Shown in pieces: positions 18,111-26,601 of a DNA stretch of 64,000 nt. Under the pieces are notes generated by a model. It worked only from the letters and a program-made list of their open reading frames with translations. It was not told the DNA's origin and made no database searches. Position 1 is the stretch's first letter; the number at the start of each line of letters is the position of its first letter. The stretch is from assembly GCF_902459565.1 (NCBI RefSeq), contig NZ_CABPSN010000001.1, positions 372,001 through 436,000 of the forward strand. Reading direction: 5' to 3'. This DNA comes from Pandoraea aquatica. Lineage in GTDB: Bacteria; Pseudomonadota; Gammaproteobacteria; Burkholderiales; Burkholderiaceae. A program made the translations under genes and the position numbers.

Positions 18111-19402
18111 TGCGGCAACAGCGCTCCGACGTCTGCCGTCATTTCGGACAGCACCTTCTCCGGCTCACCGGCGCGCTTGCCGCTCGCGACCGATTCGAGT
18201 TTGTCCTTGATGACATCGATGGTCTTCAGCCCGTTCTTGCCGGGGAAGGCATACCAGCCGGACGCATACGGCTGCTCGCTCACGGCCACCGCATAGTTCG
18301 GGTTGGCCTTGTAGAAGTCGGTCAGCAGCGCACCGGCCTTCCGGTTGGGCGGGAAGTAACCCGTACGCTTTGCAACGTCCGCCGCCTGCTCCGGCTGTGC
18401 CGCAAAGCGAATGAAGCGCCATGCGGCCTGCTGCTTCGCGGGATCGCGCGTGGTGATCACCAGACCGTTACCGCCGGAAGGCAACTTCGAAACACCCGGC
18501 TTGAGATCGGGATAGGTGCCCACCACGACCGGGAAACGACCGGCGGCCAGCTTCTGAATCGCGTTCAGTTGCGACGACGACGTCGCGAAAATGCCCAGCG
18601 CACCGGCGGCGAACTGCTGGCGCGCGCTGATGTGATTCAGGTACGGCATGCCGCCTTCCTTCACGAAGCGTGCGAGTTGATTCATCGCCCACTTGCCTTC
18701 GGTGCCGCCGAACGCCACATGACGCTCGCTCGCGTCGAGCATCGTGCCGCCACGGCTGAAGACGAGTGCCTGCCACATCCAGTTGCCGGTCTCGTCCCAC
18801 GCATAGAACAGGCCGCTGTTGCCCGCGCCGAGCGCATTGATCTTGCGCGAGAGCGCAATGACGTCATCCCAGGTCGCCGGCAGATGCGCCGTGTCGCCAC
18901 CCGCGCGTTTGACGAGGTCGCCGTTGTAATACAGCACCGGCAGCGAGATCGCAAACGGCATGGCGTAGCTATGTCCCTTGATCCTGCCCGCGTCGAGCAT
19001 CGAGGATGTGATGCCCTGCGACGCCAGGTTCGGGTCCGCCGCAATCATGGCATCCAGTTCCACGGCGACACCGGCGTCGGCCGTCGCACGGATGCTGCTC
19101 AGCCCCTGCATGGTGACGTCCGGCTGCGTGCCCGCGACCGATTCGCGCAGCACGGTCTGGATCGCCTGCTCGTACTCGGCGGCCGGCGCGCGGTAGACGA
19201 TCTTGATGTCCGGGTTCGCTGCCATGAAGCGCTTGGCCAGTTCCTCCATCGCAGGCCGGAACAGGTCCGGGAAGGCGTAAAGGACCGTCAGCTCTGTCGG
19301 CGCGGCGAAGGCCGGTGCGGCAACACCCAGACAACCCGCCGCGACGAGCGACAAGGCGGCCCGAGCAGCCATTTGCTTGATCCAGATTCTGCGTGCGTTC
19401 AC
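18107..19402 (-). CDS. ABC transporter periplasmic solute-binding protein (UgpB-like)
   Basis: A 431-residue extracellular solute-binding protein (family 1). The N-terminus has an Arg/Lys-rich start then a hydrophobic core ending in PAFAAPTE, a Sec signal with AxA cleavage near residue 33. The mature part opens LTVLYAFPDLFRPAMEELAKRF, followed by PDIKIVYRAPAAEYEQAIQ, typical of the UgpB/MalE class. It delivers ligand to the two permeases encoded upstream. It lies 94 bases after permease gene 2 and overlaps the phosphohydrolase. The ligand is not deducible from the sequence; the hydrolase partner suggests a phosphorylated compound. Confidence 0.85.
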   Translation of the reverse strand: MNARRIWIKQMAARAALSLVAAGCLGVAAPAFAAPTELTVLYAFPDLFRPAMEELAKRFMAANPDIKIVYRAPAAEYEQAIQTVLRESVAGTQPDVTMQGLSSIRATADAGVAVELDAMIAADPNLASQGITSSMLDAGRIKGHSYAMPFAISLPVLYYNGDLVKRAGGDTAHLPATWDDVIALSRKINALGAGNSGLFYAWDETGNWMWQALVFSRGGTMLDASERHVAFGGTEGKWAMNQLARFVKEGGMPYLNHISARQQFAAGALGIFATSSSQLNAIQKLAAGRFPVVVGTYPDLKPGVSKLPSGGNGLVITTRDPAKQQAAWRFIRFAAQPEQAADVAKRTGYFPPNRKAGALLTDFYKANPNYAVAVSEQPYASGWYAFPGKNGLKTIDVIKDKLESVASGKRAGEPEKVLSEMTADVGALLPQ

Positions 19403-19496
19403 GTCGATACTCCAATGAGAGAGGGGGCGATTTGTGGGGCGCCCCGTGGTTCAATTCGTCGGGTTTGCGTTCGGTCGGTACGTCGTCGCCTGCGGG

Positions 19497-20336
19497 CTAG
19501 CCCTTCAGTCCGGAGAGCGCGATACCTTCGATGAAGCGGCGTTGTCCAAGCAAGAAGGCGATCACCAACGGCGCGATCACGATGGAGGCGGCCGCCATCA
19601 GTGCGCCATAATCGGTGCCGGCTTCCTCGTTGCGGAAGAACGCGATGCCCAGCGGCGGGAGCAGCTTCTCCGGCGAGGACAGCACGATCTGTGGCCAAAA
19701 GAATTCGTTCCAGTGCGCCGTCACCGAGAAGATGCCGAACGCGATCACTGCCGGTAGCGCCACCGGCAACATGAGCCGGAACACGATGGCGAACTCGCTA
19801 AATCCGTCCAGGCGAGCGGCGTCGAGCAATTCGTCCGGGATCGTCTGGAAGTACTGCCGCAGCAAATAGATGCCGAAGGCCGAAAACGCATGCGGCAAAG
19901 CCACCGCCCAGATGCTGTCGACGAGCCCGAGCTGCTGCGCGAGCAGGAACTGCGGGATCGCCACGACCTGCGTGGGCAGCATCAGGCAGAACACGACGGC
20001 GCCGAAGAGCATGCGGCGTCCGCGATGCGGGATTTTGGCGAGGACATAGGCACACGGCAAAGCCAGCGCAAGTTGCAGCGCCAGAATCACCACGACGACG
20101 AACGCACCGTTGGCCAGATACCGGAGCATCGGCACCATCGAGAAGACCGTCGCGAAATTCGCGGCGCACGCGTAGTGCTCGGGAAGTATGTGCAGTTCGC
20201 GGCTGAAGACTTCATTGGCAGGTTTGCACGCCGTCAACAGCATCCAGACGAACGGCGCGAGCGAGATCACGCCTGTGATGCCAAGCACGACATGCCGCGC
20301 AAGGCGCGCAAAACCGTGGTGTCGACGCGGGTTCAT
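19497..20336 (-). CDS. ABC transporter permease (UgpE/MalG-like)
   Basis: A 279-residue inner-membrane permease with six likely membrane segments. The EAA loop is seen as DELLDAARLDGFSEFAIVFRLMLPVALP. The ATG at 20336 overlaps the stop of permease 1 (ATGA), so an upstream extension in frame is not used. It pairs with the MalF-type permease and the ATPase encoded just upstream to make a carbohydrate-uptake-1-type importer. Confidence 0.88.
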   Translation of the reverse strand: MNPRRHHGFARLARHVVLGITGVISLAPFVWMLLTACKPANEVFSRELHILPEHYACAANFATVFSMVPMLRYLANGAFVVVVILALQLALALPCAYVLAKIPHRGRRMLFGAVVFCLMLPTQVVAIPQFLLAQQLGLVDSIWAVALPHAFSAFGIYLLRQYFQTIPDELLDAARLDGFSEFAIVFRLMLPVALPAVIAFGIFSVTAHWNEFFWPQIVLSSPEKLLPPLGIAFFRNEEAGTDYGALMAAASIVIAPLVIAFLLGQRRFIEGIALSGLKG

Positions 20337-21241
20337 GCGGCACTCCGACGGTTGACGAATCGGAACTTGAGCCACGTCAGCACGCCGACGAGCGCCAGAA
20401 ACACCACGGCAATCGCTGCGCCGCGCCCGGCCCGGAAGAACACGAACGCCTCGCTGAACATGGTGAAGAGCAGCACTTCGGTCGACTTTTGCGGTCCGCC
20501 GCCTGTGATGACGTACACCGTTTCGAACAACTGGAACGAGCGGATCACCGAAATGACGACGACGAATGCGGTGATCGGACGCAGCATCGGCCACGTCACG
20601 AGCCAGAACCGGTCCCACGCACTGGACGCACCGTCGACGCAGGCTGCCTCGTGATACTGCGGCGAAATCCCGGTCAGCCCCGTCAGAAAGAGCACCATGT
20701 TGAATCCCGTCATCTGCCACACGCCGATGATGGCGAGCGACAGCAATGCCGTCGACGGATCTTCCAGCCAGCGCGGACCGACGACGTCGAATTTACCGAG
20801 CACCAGATTCACCAATCCGAAGCTCGGATGCAGCATGAACTCCCAAACGATCGCGATGGCAATCGTGGCGGCCATCACCGGCAGGAAATGCAATGTGCGG
20901 TAAAACGAGCGCAGGCTCGACTGCGCGTTGATCAGCAGTGCAAGGCCAAGCCCGGCCAACGTGGAGACCGGCACGACAATCGCCGAGTACATCAGCGTGT
21001 GCGCGAACGATTTGCGAAAGACTTCGTCGCCCGAGAGATCGACGAAGTTGTCGAGGCCGATGAACGACAGACTTTTCTCGCCCAGCCGGTAATCGGTGAA
21101 CGCCAGCGCGATCACCGCGACGAGCGGCAATACCAGCGTGATCAACCCGACAAGCGCGGCTGGCCCTGCGAACCCGGCGACGACGCGCCCCATCGACGGC
21201 GCGCCAAACGGGCGCGGTGCGCAATGCGTTAGCTCAGCCAT
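20333..21241 (-). CDS. ABC transporter permease (UgpA/MalF-like)
   Basis: A 302-residue permease with six or more membrane segments (GPAALVGLITLVLPLVAVIAL first). The EAA motif is present as YHEAACVDGASSAWDRFWLVTWPML. The start ATG at 21241 overlaps the ATPase gene's stop by eight bases, a tight coupling. It forms the heterodimeric membrane channel with the downstream MalG-type subunit. Confidence 0.88.
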   Translation of the reverse strand: MAELTHCAPRPFGAPSMGRVVAGFAGPAALVGLITLVLPLVAVIALAFTDYRLGEKSLSFIGLDNFVDLSGDEVFRKSFAHTLMYSAIVVPVSTLAGLGLALLINAQSSLRSFYRTLHFLPVMAATIAIAIVWEFMLHPSFGLVNLVLGKFDVVGPRWLEDPSTALLSLAIIGVWQMTGFNMVLFLTGLTGISPQYHEAACVDGASSAWDRFWLVTWPMLRPITAFVVVISVIRSFQLFETVYVITGGGPQKSTEVLLFTMFSEAFVFFRAGRGAAIAVVFLALVGVLTWLKFRFVNRRSAA

Positions 21242-22421
21242 GGGCCACCCTCTGTGTCGACATCGTGTGCCCTGCCACCGCATCGATGCGTTGCCCTTGG
21301 GCGTCGAACACCAGCGCGCGGGACAGATCGACGCGCACACCCAGCAGTTCGCCTGTCACAGGCGTTCGGCCTGCGCAGTCGAGGCTGGCCGCCCGAACGA
21401 CGAGACGCGCTTCGCCGTGCCCCGCCGCGACGGCGACGTGCACCAGCACATCAGCGCCCAGATACTCCACGTTCGTCACGCGAGCGGGCAGCGCGCCCGC
21501 CGTATCGGTCGTCGTCAGATGCAAATGTTCCGAGCGCAGACCGACGGTGACATCCGCGCCCGCCGCGAGCGCGATGTGCAGCGGAAGTACGGAGTGCATC
21601 CCGACCGCCAGCCCACCGCTGCCCGCCAGCACCCTGGCCGGAAGCAGCCCGATGCACGGCGTACCGATGGTGCGTGCAACTTCGATGCACGACGGTTGGG
21701 CGTACAACTGCGCCGGACTGGCGAACTGGAGAATCCGGCCGGCGCGCATGACAGCGATACGGTCAGCCATCGTCATCGCTTCGACCTGATCGTGCGTCAC
21801 GTAGACCGACGCCACACCGATGCGACGATGCAGATCGGCGATTTCCGTGCGCATCGTCGTGCGTAGCTCGGCGTCGAGATTGGATAGCGGCTCATCGTAG
21901 AGAAAGGCGGCAGGACGTCGCACGATCGCGCGGCCAAGCGCCACACGCTGACGCTGCCCGCCCGAGAGCGCGCCGGGCTTGAGATCGAGCACATGGCCGA
22001 GGCCGAGCGCCTGGGCTACTTCATGCACGTCGGTGTCGATCTGTGCGTGGCGACGACGACTTGCGCCGGATGCGTGCCACAACAGCGGTAACCGCTCCCA
22101 CGCCTTCAACCGACGCATCGTAAGCGGCGTTGCAATGTTCTGACGCACGCTCAGGTGCGGGTACAGCGCGTAATTCTGGAACACCATCGCGACGTTTCGC
22201 TCGGCGGCCGGAACGCCTGTGGCCTCGCGACCAGCAATGCGGATATGGCCCTCGTCCGGCCAGTCGAGTCCCGCGATCATGCGCAGCAATGTCGACTTGC
22301 CGCAGCCGCTCGGCCCCACCAGCGCGACGAATTCGCCCTCGTCCACCGTCAGATTGATGTTCTCGATGGCCGCATGCGCGCCAAACCTGCGACAGACGTT
22401 TTCCAGTTCTACGCCTGCCAT
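21234..22421 (-). CDS. ABC transporter ATPase (UgpC/MalK-like)
   Basis: A 395-residue ATPase. Motifs: Walker A GPSGCGKST at about residue 36, Q-loop VFQNYALYPHLSV, signature LSGGQRQRVALGRA, Walker B FLYDEPLSNLD, and the H-loop VTHDQVEAM. The C-terminal 130 residues are the regulatory/TOBE region of the carbohydrate-uptake family (VTVGLRSEHL). An extra segment after the Q-loop, KAWERLPLLWHASGASRRR, is longer than in many homologues. First gene of the five-gene importer/hydrolase operon; the upstream control region is shared with the divergent SorC regulator. Confidence 0.9.
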   Translation of the reverse strand: MAGVELENVCRRFGAHAAIENINLTVDEGEFVALVGPSGCGKSTLLRMIAGLDWPDEGHIRIAGREATGVPAAERNVAMVFQNYALYPHLSVRQNIATPLTMRRLKAWERLPLLWHASGASRRRHAQIDTDVHEVAQALGLGHVLDLKPGALSGGQRQRVALGRAIVRRPAAFLYDEPLSNLDAELRTTMRTEIADLHRRIGVASVYVTHDQVEAMTMADRIAVMRAGRILQFASPAQLYAQPSCIEVARTIGTPCIGLLPARVLAGSGGLAVGMHSVLPLHIALAAGADVTVGLRSEHLHLTTTDTAGALPARVTNVEYLGADVLVHVAVAAGHGEARLVVRAASLDCAGRTPVTGELLGVRVDLSRALVFDAQGQRIDAVAGHTMSTQRVAHG

Positions 22422-22460
22422 TTCAATTTCCCGCCGCCTGAATGCTCATGACTGCCTCCG

Positions 22461-22528
22461 ACTCATTTGAGTCACCGATAGTACATTTGGGATTTGACAC
22501 TTATGTGACGTCATCGGCACATTTGTAC
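22461..22528. promoter_or_regulatory. operator-rich region between SorC regulator and ABC operon
   Basis: The 135-bp divergent region holds clustered dyads: ACTCA-TT-TGAGT at 22461-22472, ATGTG-N10-CACAT at 22503-22522 (enclosing TGACGTCA), and GTACA at 22481 mirrored by TGTAC at 22524. These are good candidates for SorC-regulator binding sites that would control both directions. No experiment is implied; the sites are read from symmetry. Confidence 0.45.
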
Positions 22529-22556
22529 TTCGTGGCCGGTTGGTGATACCTTTCGC

Positions 22557-23579
22557 GTGGCCGCTATTGGTGCGACGTCGTCGGCGGCCTTCGAACCGGT
22601 CCCAGGAATCCAGATGAAATTGCAGAATCAGGCAGCCCAGCACCAAGACATGCCTCGCGCGGAAGCTCAGTTGATGGCTCGCATTTGCTGGGCGTATTTC
22701 AAGGAAGGGCAAACGCAGGAAGCCATCGCGCAGCGCATGGGCATCACCCGCAAGCGTGTGAATCGCGTGTTGAACGACGCGCGCTCGAGCGGCTTCGTGC
22801 AGACGACGATCAACAGTCCCGTCAGTGCTTATGTGGAACTCGAAGTCGGATTGGTCGCGGCGCACAGTTTGCGCCGCGCGATTGTCGTACCGACGCCGGA
22901 CAACGACGTCGACGTGCGCATGGTCATCGGCGCTGCCGCCGGGCAGTACGTCTCGGAACACCTGGACGATGGCGCGTCGCTCGGCATCACGTGGGGCGGC
23001 ACGATCAACGCGGCGGCGCAGAACATCCTGCATCGTCAGGACAGGCACAACACCGTCGTTCTGATGTGCGGCGGGCTGGCGCGAAGCACGCGTATCAACC
23101 CCTACGACAACGCGGCGATCTTTGCGCGCATGCTGGACGCGACCTGCTATTACATGACCGCGCCGATGTTCGCCGAGACGGTCGAATTGCGCGAAGCGCT
23201 GGTGCGGAGCGAGCCGGTGCGCAGCGTGCTGGAAATGGCGCGTCACGTGGATATGGCGTTGCTGAGCGTGACGGATCTCTCGGAAGAATCGAAGCTGCTC
23301 GAATACGAAGTGATTTCCCGCGAGCTGTGGCAGTCGCTGCGCGACGCAGGCGCAACGGGCGACATCTGCGGTCACTATCTCGACGCCGACGGCAACGCCG
23401 TGGCGCATCCGCTCGTCGAACGCACGATCAATCCAACGCTTGCGGAATTGCGCGGCATTCCCGAACTGATTCTCGCGGCCGGTGGCATGCAGAAGATCCC
23501 GGTCATCAAGTCCGCCATCCGCGCGGGGCTTGTCCATACGCTGATTACCGACGAAGCGACGGCCGCGGCACTACTGTGA
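22557..23579 (+). CDS. SorC/DeoR-family sugar-phosphate-responsive regulator
   Basis: A 340-residue (or 321 if the ATG at 22614 is used) transcription factor. The N-terminal helix-turn-helix is EAIAQRMGITRKRVNRVLNDAR, followed by a SorC sugar-binding domain with GITWGGTINAAAQN, LMCGGLAR and the C-terminal AAGGMQKIPVIKSAIRAG, the effector-binding strand. SorC regulators usually sense phosphorylated sugars or polyols. It is divergent from the ABC/phosphohydrolase operon, so it is the likely local regulator. The effector may be the product released by the cytosolic hydrolase. Confidence 0.85.
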   Translation: MAAIGATSSAAFEPVPGIQMKLQNQAAQHQDMPRAEAQLMARICWAYFKEGQTQEAIAQRMGITRKRVNRVLNDARSSGFVQTTINSPVSAYVELEVGLVAAHSLRRAIVVPTPDNDVDVRMVIGAAAGQYVSEHLDDGASLGITWGGTINAAAQNILHRQDRHNTVVLMCGGLARSTRINPYDNAAIFARMLDATCYYMTAPMFAETVELREALVRSEPVRSVLEMARHVDMALLSVTDLSEESKLLEYEVISRELWQSLRDAGATGDICGHYLDADGNAVAHPLVERTINPTLAELRGIPELILAAGGMQKIPVIKSAIRAGLVHTLITDEATAAALL

Positions 23580-23706
23580 CGTGATGAAATTCTCGCGCTT
23601 CGGCGGGGTTGGCAGACGCTCGACATACTTCGGCAATCTGTCGAAAGCCCGTATTGCCTGAGGTCGTTACGCTGAAGGTCTTTCGCAAGACTTCGGAACG
23701 ACCGAC

Positions 23707-24888
23707 ATGAAACACAGAACCTGGTTGCCCTGGCTGATGGTGTTCGGCGCAGGGCTCTGCCTGCGCACGGGCATCTCGTCCCTTTCCCCACTGCTCGACA
23801 CCATCCAGCGCGCGCTGCACATTAGTGGCAGCGCGCTGGGTCTGCTCACCGCCATCCCCGTCGTGTGCATGGGGGTGCTTTCGCCGCTCGGTCATGCGCT
23901 CGACCGAAAGCTCGGCCTTAAGCGCTCGATGCTCGTGGCACTTGCCATCCTGACCGTTGGGCTGGCGCTGCGGCTTCATGCGAACGCCTATGCCGTGTTG
24001 CTCGTCACTGCGGCGCTCGTCGGCATTGGCGACGCCATCATTCGCCCGCTGCTGAGCGGCTTTATCAAGGACACGTTTCCCGACAAGACACCGGCCGCGA
24101 TGGGGCTGTATGCCACGGCGATGGGTGTCGGCTCGGCGGTTGCCGCTTATGCGACGCCAGTCCTGTCGACTGGTCAGCGCGGTTGGCAAGGCGGCCTGGC
24201 GTTCTGGGCGATTCCCGCCCTCCTCGCGGGCACGCTGTGGGCGATGTGGCCGGGTTCGGCGCATGACATCGCAACCACGTCGCCTCAATCGACCCGCGCC
24301 CTCCATCGTCTCGAAGTCGCTGCGCTCACGCTGTTCTTCGGTTTGCAGGCCGGCATGAACTACACCGTCGTCGCGTGGCTACCCAGCCTCTATCAGGCGG
24401 CGGGCTTCTCGCAACAGGCGAGCAGCGCACTCGTCGCCCTCTTTCTGGTGATTCAGACGGCGACGAGCCTGTGCTTCCCGCTCCTGCTGCGCGGCCTACG
24501 GATGGGATTGACGGGCGCGATGATCGGCTTCGCGCTGCTGGCACTCACCGGTTCTGCGATGTTGTGGGTGTTGCCCCAGACGGTTTGGGGTGCGGCGGTG
24601 CTGCTGGGCGTCGCAACCGGCGGCTTGTTCCCGATGGCCTTGCTGCTGCCGCTGGAGTTCTCGCCGTCGCGCGCCGAGGCGACGCGTCTGAGCGGACTGA
24701 CCCAGTCGGGCGGCTATCTGATGGGCGGCTTGATGCCATGGATCGCGGGCCTTGCTGCCGACCGCGCGGGTGCCGTCGACGGCATCGCCACCATGAGTTT
24801 GCTGTCGGCGCTCGCGCTCCTGCTCGTCGTCGCACAAGTCGGCGCAAGCCATCGACGTGTCAGCCGTGCCGCGACGCCGATTCGATAG
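23707..24888 (+). CDS. MFS transporter, CynX/NimT family
   Basis: A 393-residue major facilitator protein with about 12 membrane helices. The CynX/NimT type is suggested by the N-terminus (LRTGISSLSPLLDTIQRAL), the PVVCMGVLSPLGHALDRKLG loop and GIGDAIIRPLLSGFIKDTFP. These transporters export or import cyanate, 2-nitroimidazole and related small anions. A GGAACG-like site precedes the ATG weakly. The AraC regulator begins 30 bases downstream in the same direction, so the pair may be co-transcribed. Confidence 0.8.
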   Translation: MKHRTWLPWLMVFGAGLCLRTGISSLSPLLDTIQRALHISGSALGLLTAIPVVCMGVLSPLGHALDRKLGLKRSMLVALAILTVGLALRLHANAYAVLLVTAALVGIGDAIIRPLLSGFIKDTFPDKTPAAMGLYATAMGVGSAVAAYATPVLSTGQRGWQGGLAFWAIPALLAGTLWAMWPGSAHDIATTSPQSTRALHRLEVAALTLFFGLQAGMNYTVVAWLPSLYQAAGFSQQASSALVALFLVIQTATSLCFPLLLRGLRMGLTGAMIGFALLALTGSAMLWVLPQTVWGAAVLLGVATGGLFPMALLLPLEFSPSRAEATRLSGLTQSGGYLMGGLMPWIAGLAADRAGAVDGIATMSLLSALALLLVVAQVGASHRRVSRAATPIR

Positions 24889-24917
24889 AATGCTGTCTTA
24901 TTACGATTAGCGGCCAG

Positions 24918-25730
24918 ATGTCGATGCCAGCCATGCCTCTGAGAGTGGACCGCCGGAACTGGACATTGTTGGAGACGTCGCCACTACGACGACTGCCCCG
25001 GCCGGTCTACTTCCGCGCTTATGCCATCGCAGCAGGAAGTTGCGTTCAGGCCCACAAGCATGCGTGGTGGCAATTTCTCTTCGCCCGGGAAGGGATGATG
25101 CAGGTGCAGGCCGGCGACATCAATTTCACGTTGCCACCCGATTACGGCATGTGGATTCCGCCGCGCTGCGCACACACGTTGTGGGTCGGCGAGGATGTCG
25201 AACTGGAGAGTCTGTACATTGAAAGAAGCGCTATCTCGATGCCTGACACTGGCGTACGCGTGGTGCGAGTCGACGAATTCGTGCGCGCGTTTCTGCATCA
25301 CGGCTGCACGGCAATTCCTACGCGCTACGACTTGGAGGGTGCCGACGGGCGCAAGGTCGGTGTCCTGCTGGATCTCGTGCAGACGTTGCCCGACGCGCCC
25401 TTCCATCTCCCGTTCCCCACCGAGCCCAGACTGCTGCGCGTGTGCCTCGCGATTCAGGCCGCCCCACAGCTGCCTCATACGGTGGACGACGCTTGCGCAC
25501 TCGCTCTGATGTCTTCCCGTTCCTTCTCGCGGCACTTCGTGAAGGCGACGGGTCTGCCCTATCACACGTGGCGCCAGCGCATGCGGCTGCTCGGGTCGCT
25601 GGAGATGTTGCGCGCCGGGGCGTCCGTCACCGACGTCGCGCTTACCATCGGCTACGCCACGCCGTCAGCCTACATCTACGCGTTCAAGCAGTTGTTCGGC
25701 ACGCCGCCAAGCCGATTCACGCACGGATGA
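24918..25730 (+). CDS. AraC-family transcriptional regulator with N-terminal cupin
   Basis: A 270-residue AraC regulator. The N-terminal cupin half contains HKHAWWQFLFAREG and PPDYGMWIPPRCAHTLWVG, the typical ligand pocket. The C-terminal half has two helix-turn-helices: ALALMSSRSFSRHFVKATG and VTDVALTIGYATPSAYIYAFKQLFG, ending TPPSRF. It follows the CynX-type transporter by 30 bases and probably regulates it or the cupin gene downstream. The ATG at 24918 is chosen because longer in-frame extension would overlap the transporter. Confidence 0.85.
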   Translation: MSMPAMPLRVDRRNWTLLETSPLRRLPRPVYFRAYAIAAGSCVQAHKHAWWQFLFAREGMMQVQAGDINFTLPPDYGMWIPPRCAHTLWVGEDVELESLYIERSAISMPDTGVRVVRVDEFVRAFLHHGCTAIPTRYDLEGADGRKVGVLLDLVQTLPDAPFHLPFPTEPRLLRVCLAIQAAPQLPHTVDDACALALMSSRSFSRHFVKATGLPYHTWRQRMRLLGSLEMLRAGASVTDVALTIGYATPSAYIYAFKQLFGTPPSRFTHG

Positions 25731-25875
25731 TCCGGTTTGCCGACGACTCCGCCGCTGCGCGCTGCCCCATCGCCGCAAAGAATTTCTTCCAAATGCACAT
25801 AGATAAACTGATTTGCGCCGTCGGCCGGAACGCGCCAGACTTCAGCTCTTCGCCATGCTCAAAAGGACGCCAACG

Positions 25876-26571
25876 ATGTTTGGCCCGACCATGCGTGTGA
25901 ACGCCGATTTCTCGCAACGTGCCGTTGTCTTGCCCTCGCAGTACGTGTGGGTGCCGTCACCCCAAGCCGGGGTCGAGCGTGTGATGCTCGACCGCGTCGG
26001 CAAGGAAAAGGCGCGTGCGACAAGCATCGTTCGTTACGCCGCTGCGTCCGACTTTCCCGCGCATCACCACCCGGGCGGTGAGGAAATTCTTGTCCTCTCC
26101 GGTATGTTCTCCGCTGACGGGCGCGACTATCCGGCGGGATGGTATCTGCGTAATCCGCCCGACTCGTCGCATCGTCCGTCAAGCCGGGACGGTGCGACGA
26201 TCTTCGTCAAGCTCATGCAAATGCGCGCATCGCAAGACGCCGTGGTGCACGTCGATACGCGTGACGCAGCCAACTGGCAAGCGCACGCAGGACGGGACGT
26301 CTGTCCGTTGTTCAGCGACGAGAACGAACAGGTCGAGTTGATCCGTCTTCCGGCTAACGCACCGATTGTGACTCCGCGACCGTCAAATCAGCCTTGCATC
26401 GTCGAACTGCTCGTCCTCGATGGAACGCTGTGGCTGGGCGGCGACGCCCTTGCAACGGGAAGTTGGGTCCGGCTGCCCGCGAACGACGGCGCGACGTTAA
26501 GTGCCGGTGAGGCTGGCGCCACCCTCTACTGCAAGGCCTACGTGCCGCTTCCCATCCCCTCGGGGATGTGA
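25876..26571 (+). CDS. ChrR-like cupin protein
   Basis: A 231-residue two-cupin protein of the ChrR/anti-ECF-sigma type without an N-terminal zinc-binding domain. The first cupin has FPAHHHPGGEEILVLSGMFS and a metal-binding HHH...E...(H) pattern; the second half is a degenerate repeat (CIVELLVLDGTLWLGGDAL). The ATG at 25876 is preferred because AAAAGGA lies upstream at suitable distance. In related proteins this fold senses oxidants or acts as a small-molecule dioxygenase. No ECF sigma gene is adjacent, so an anti-sigma role is unsupported. Confidence 0.75.
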   Translation: MFGPTMRVNADFSQRAVVLPSQYVWVPSPQAGVERVMLDRVGKEKARATSIVRYAAASDFPAHHHPGGEEILVLSGMFSADGRDYPAGWYLRNPPDSSHRPSSRDGATIFVKLMQMRASQDAVVHVDTRDAANWQAHAGRDVCPLFSDENEQVELIRLPANAPIVTPRPSNQPCIVELLVLDGTLWLGGDALATGSWVRLPANDGATLSAGEAGATLYCKAYVPLPIPSGM

Positions 26572-26601
26572 TCGACGACAAGATAAGGCGACGCCATCGG
26601 A

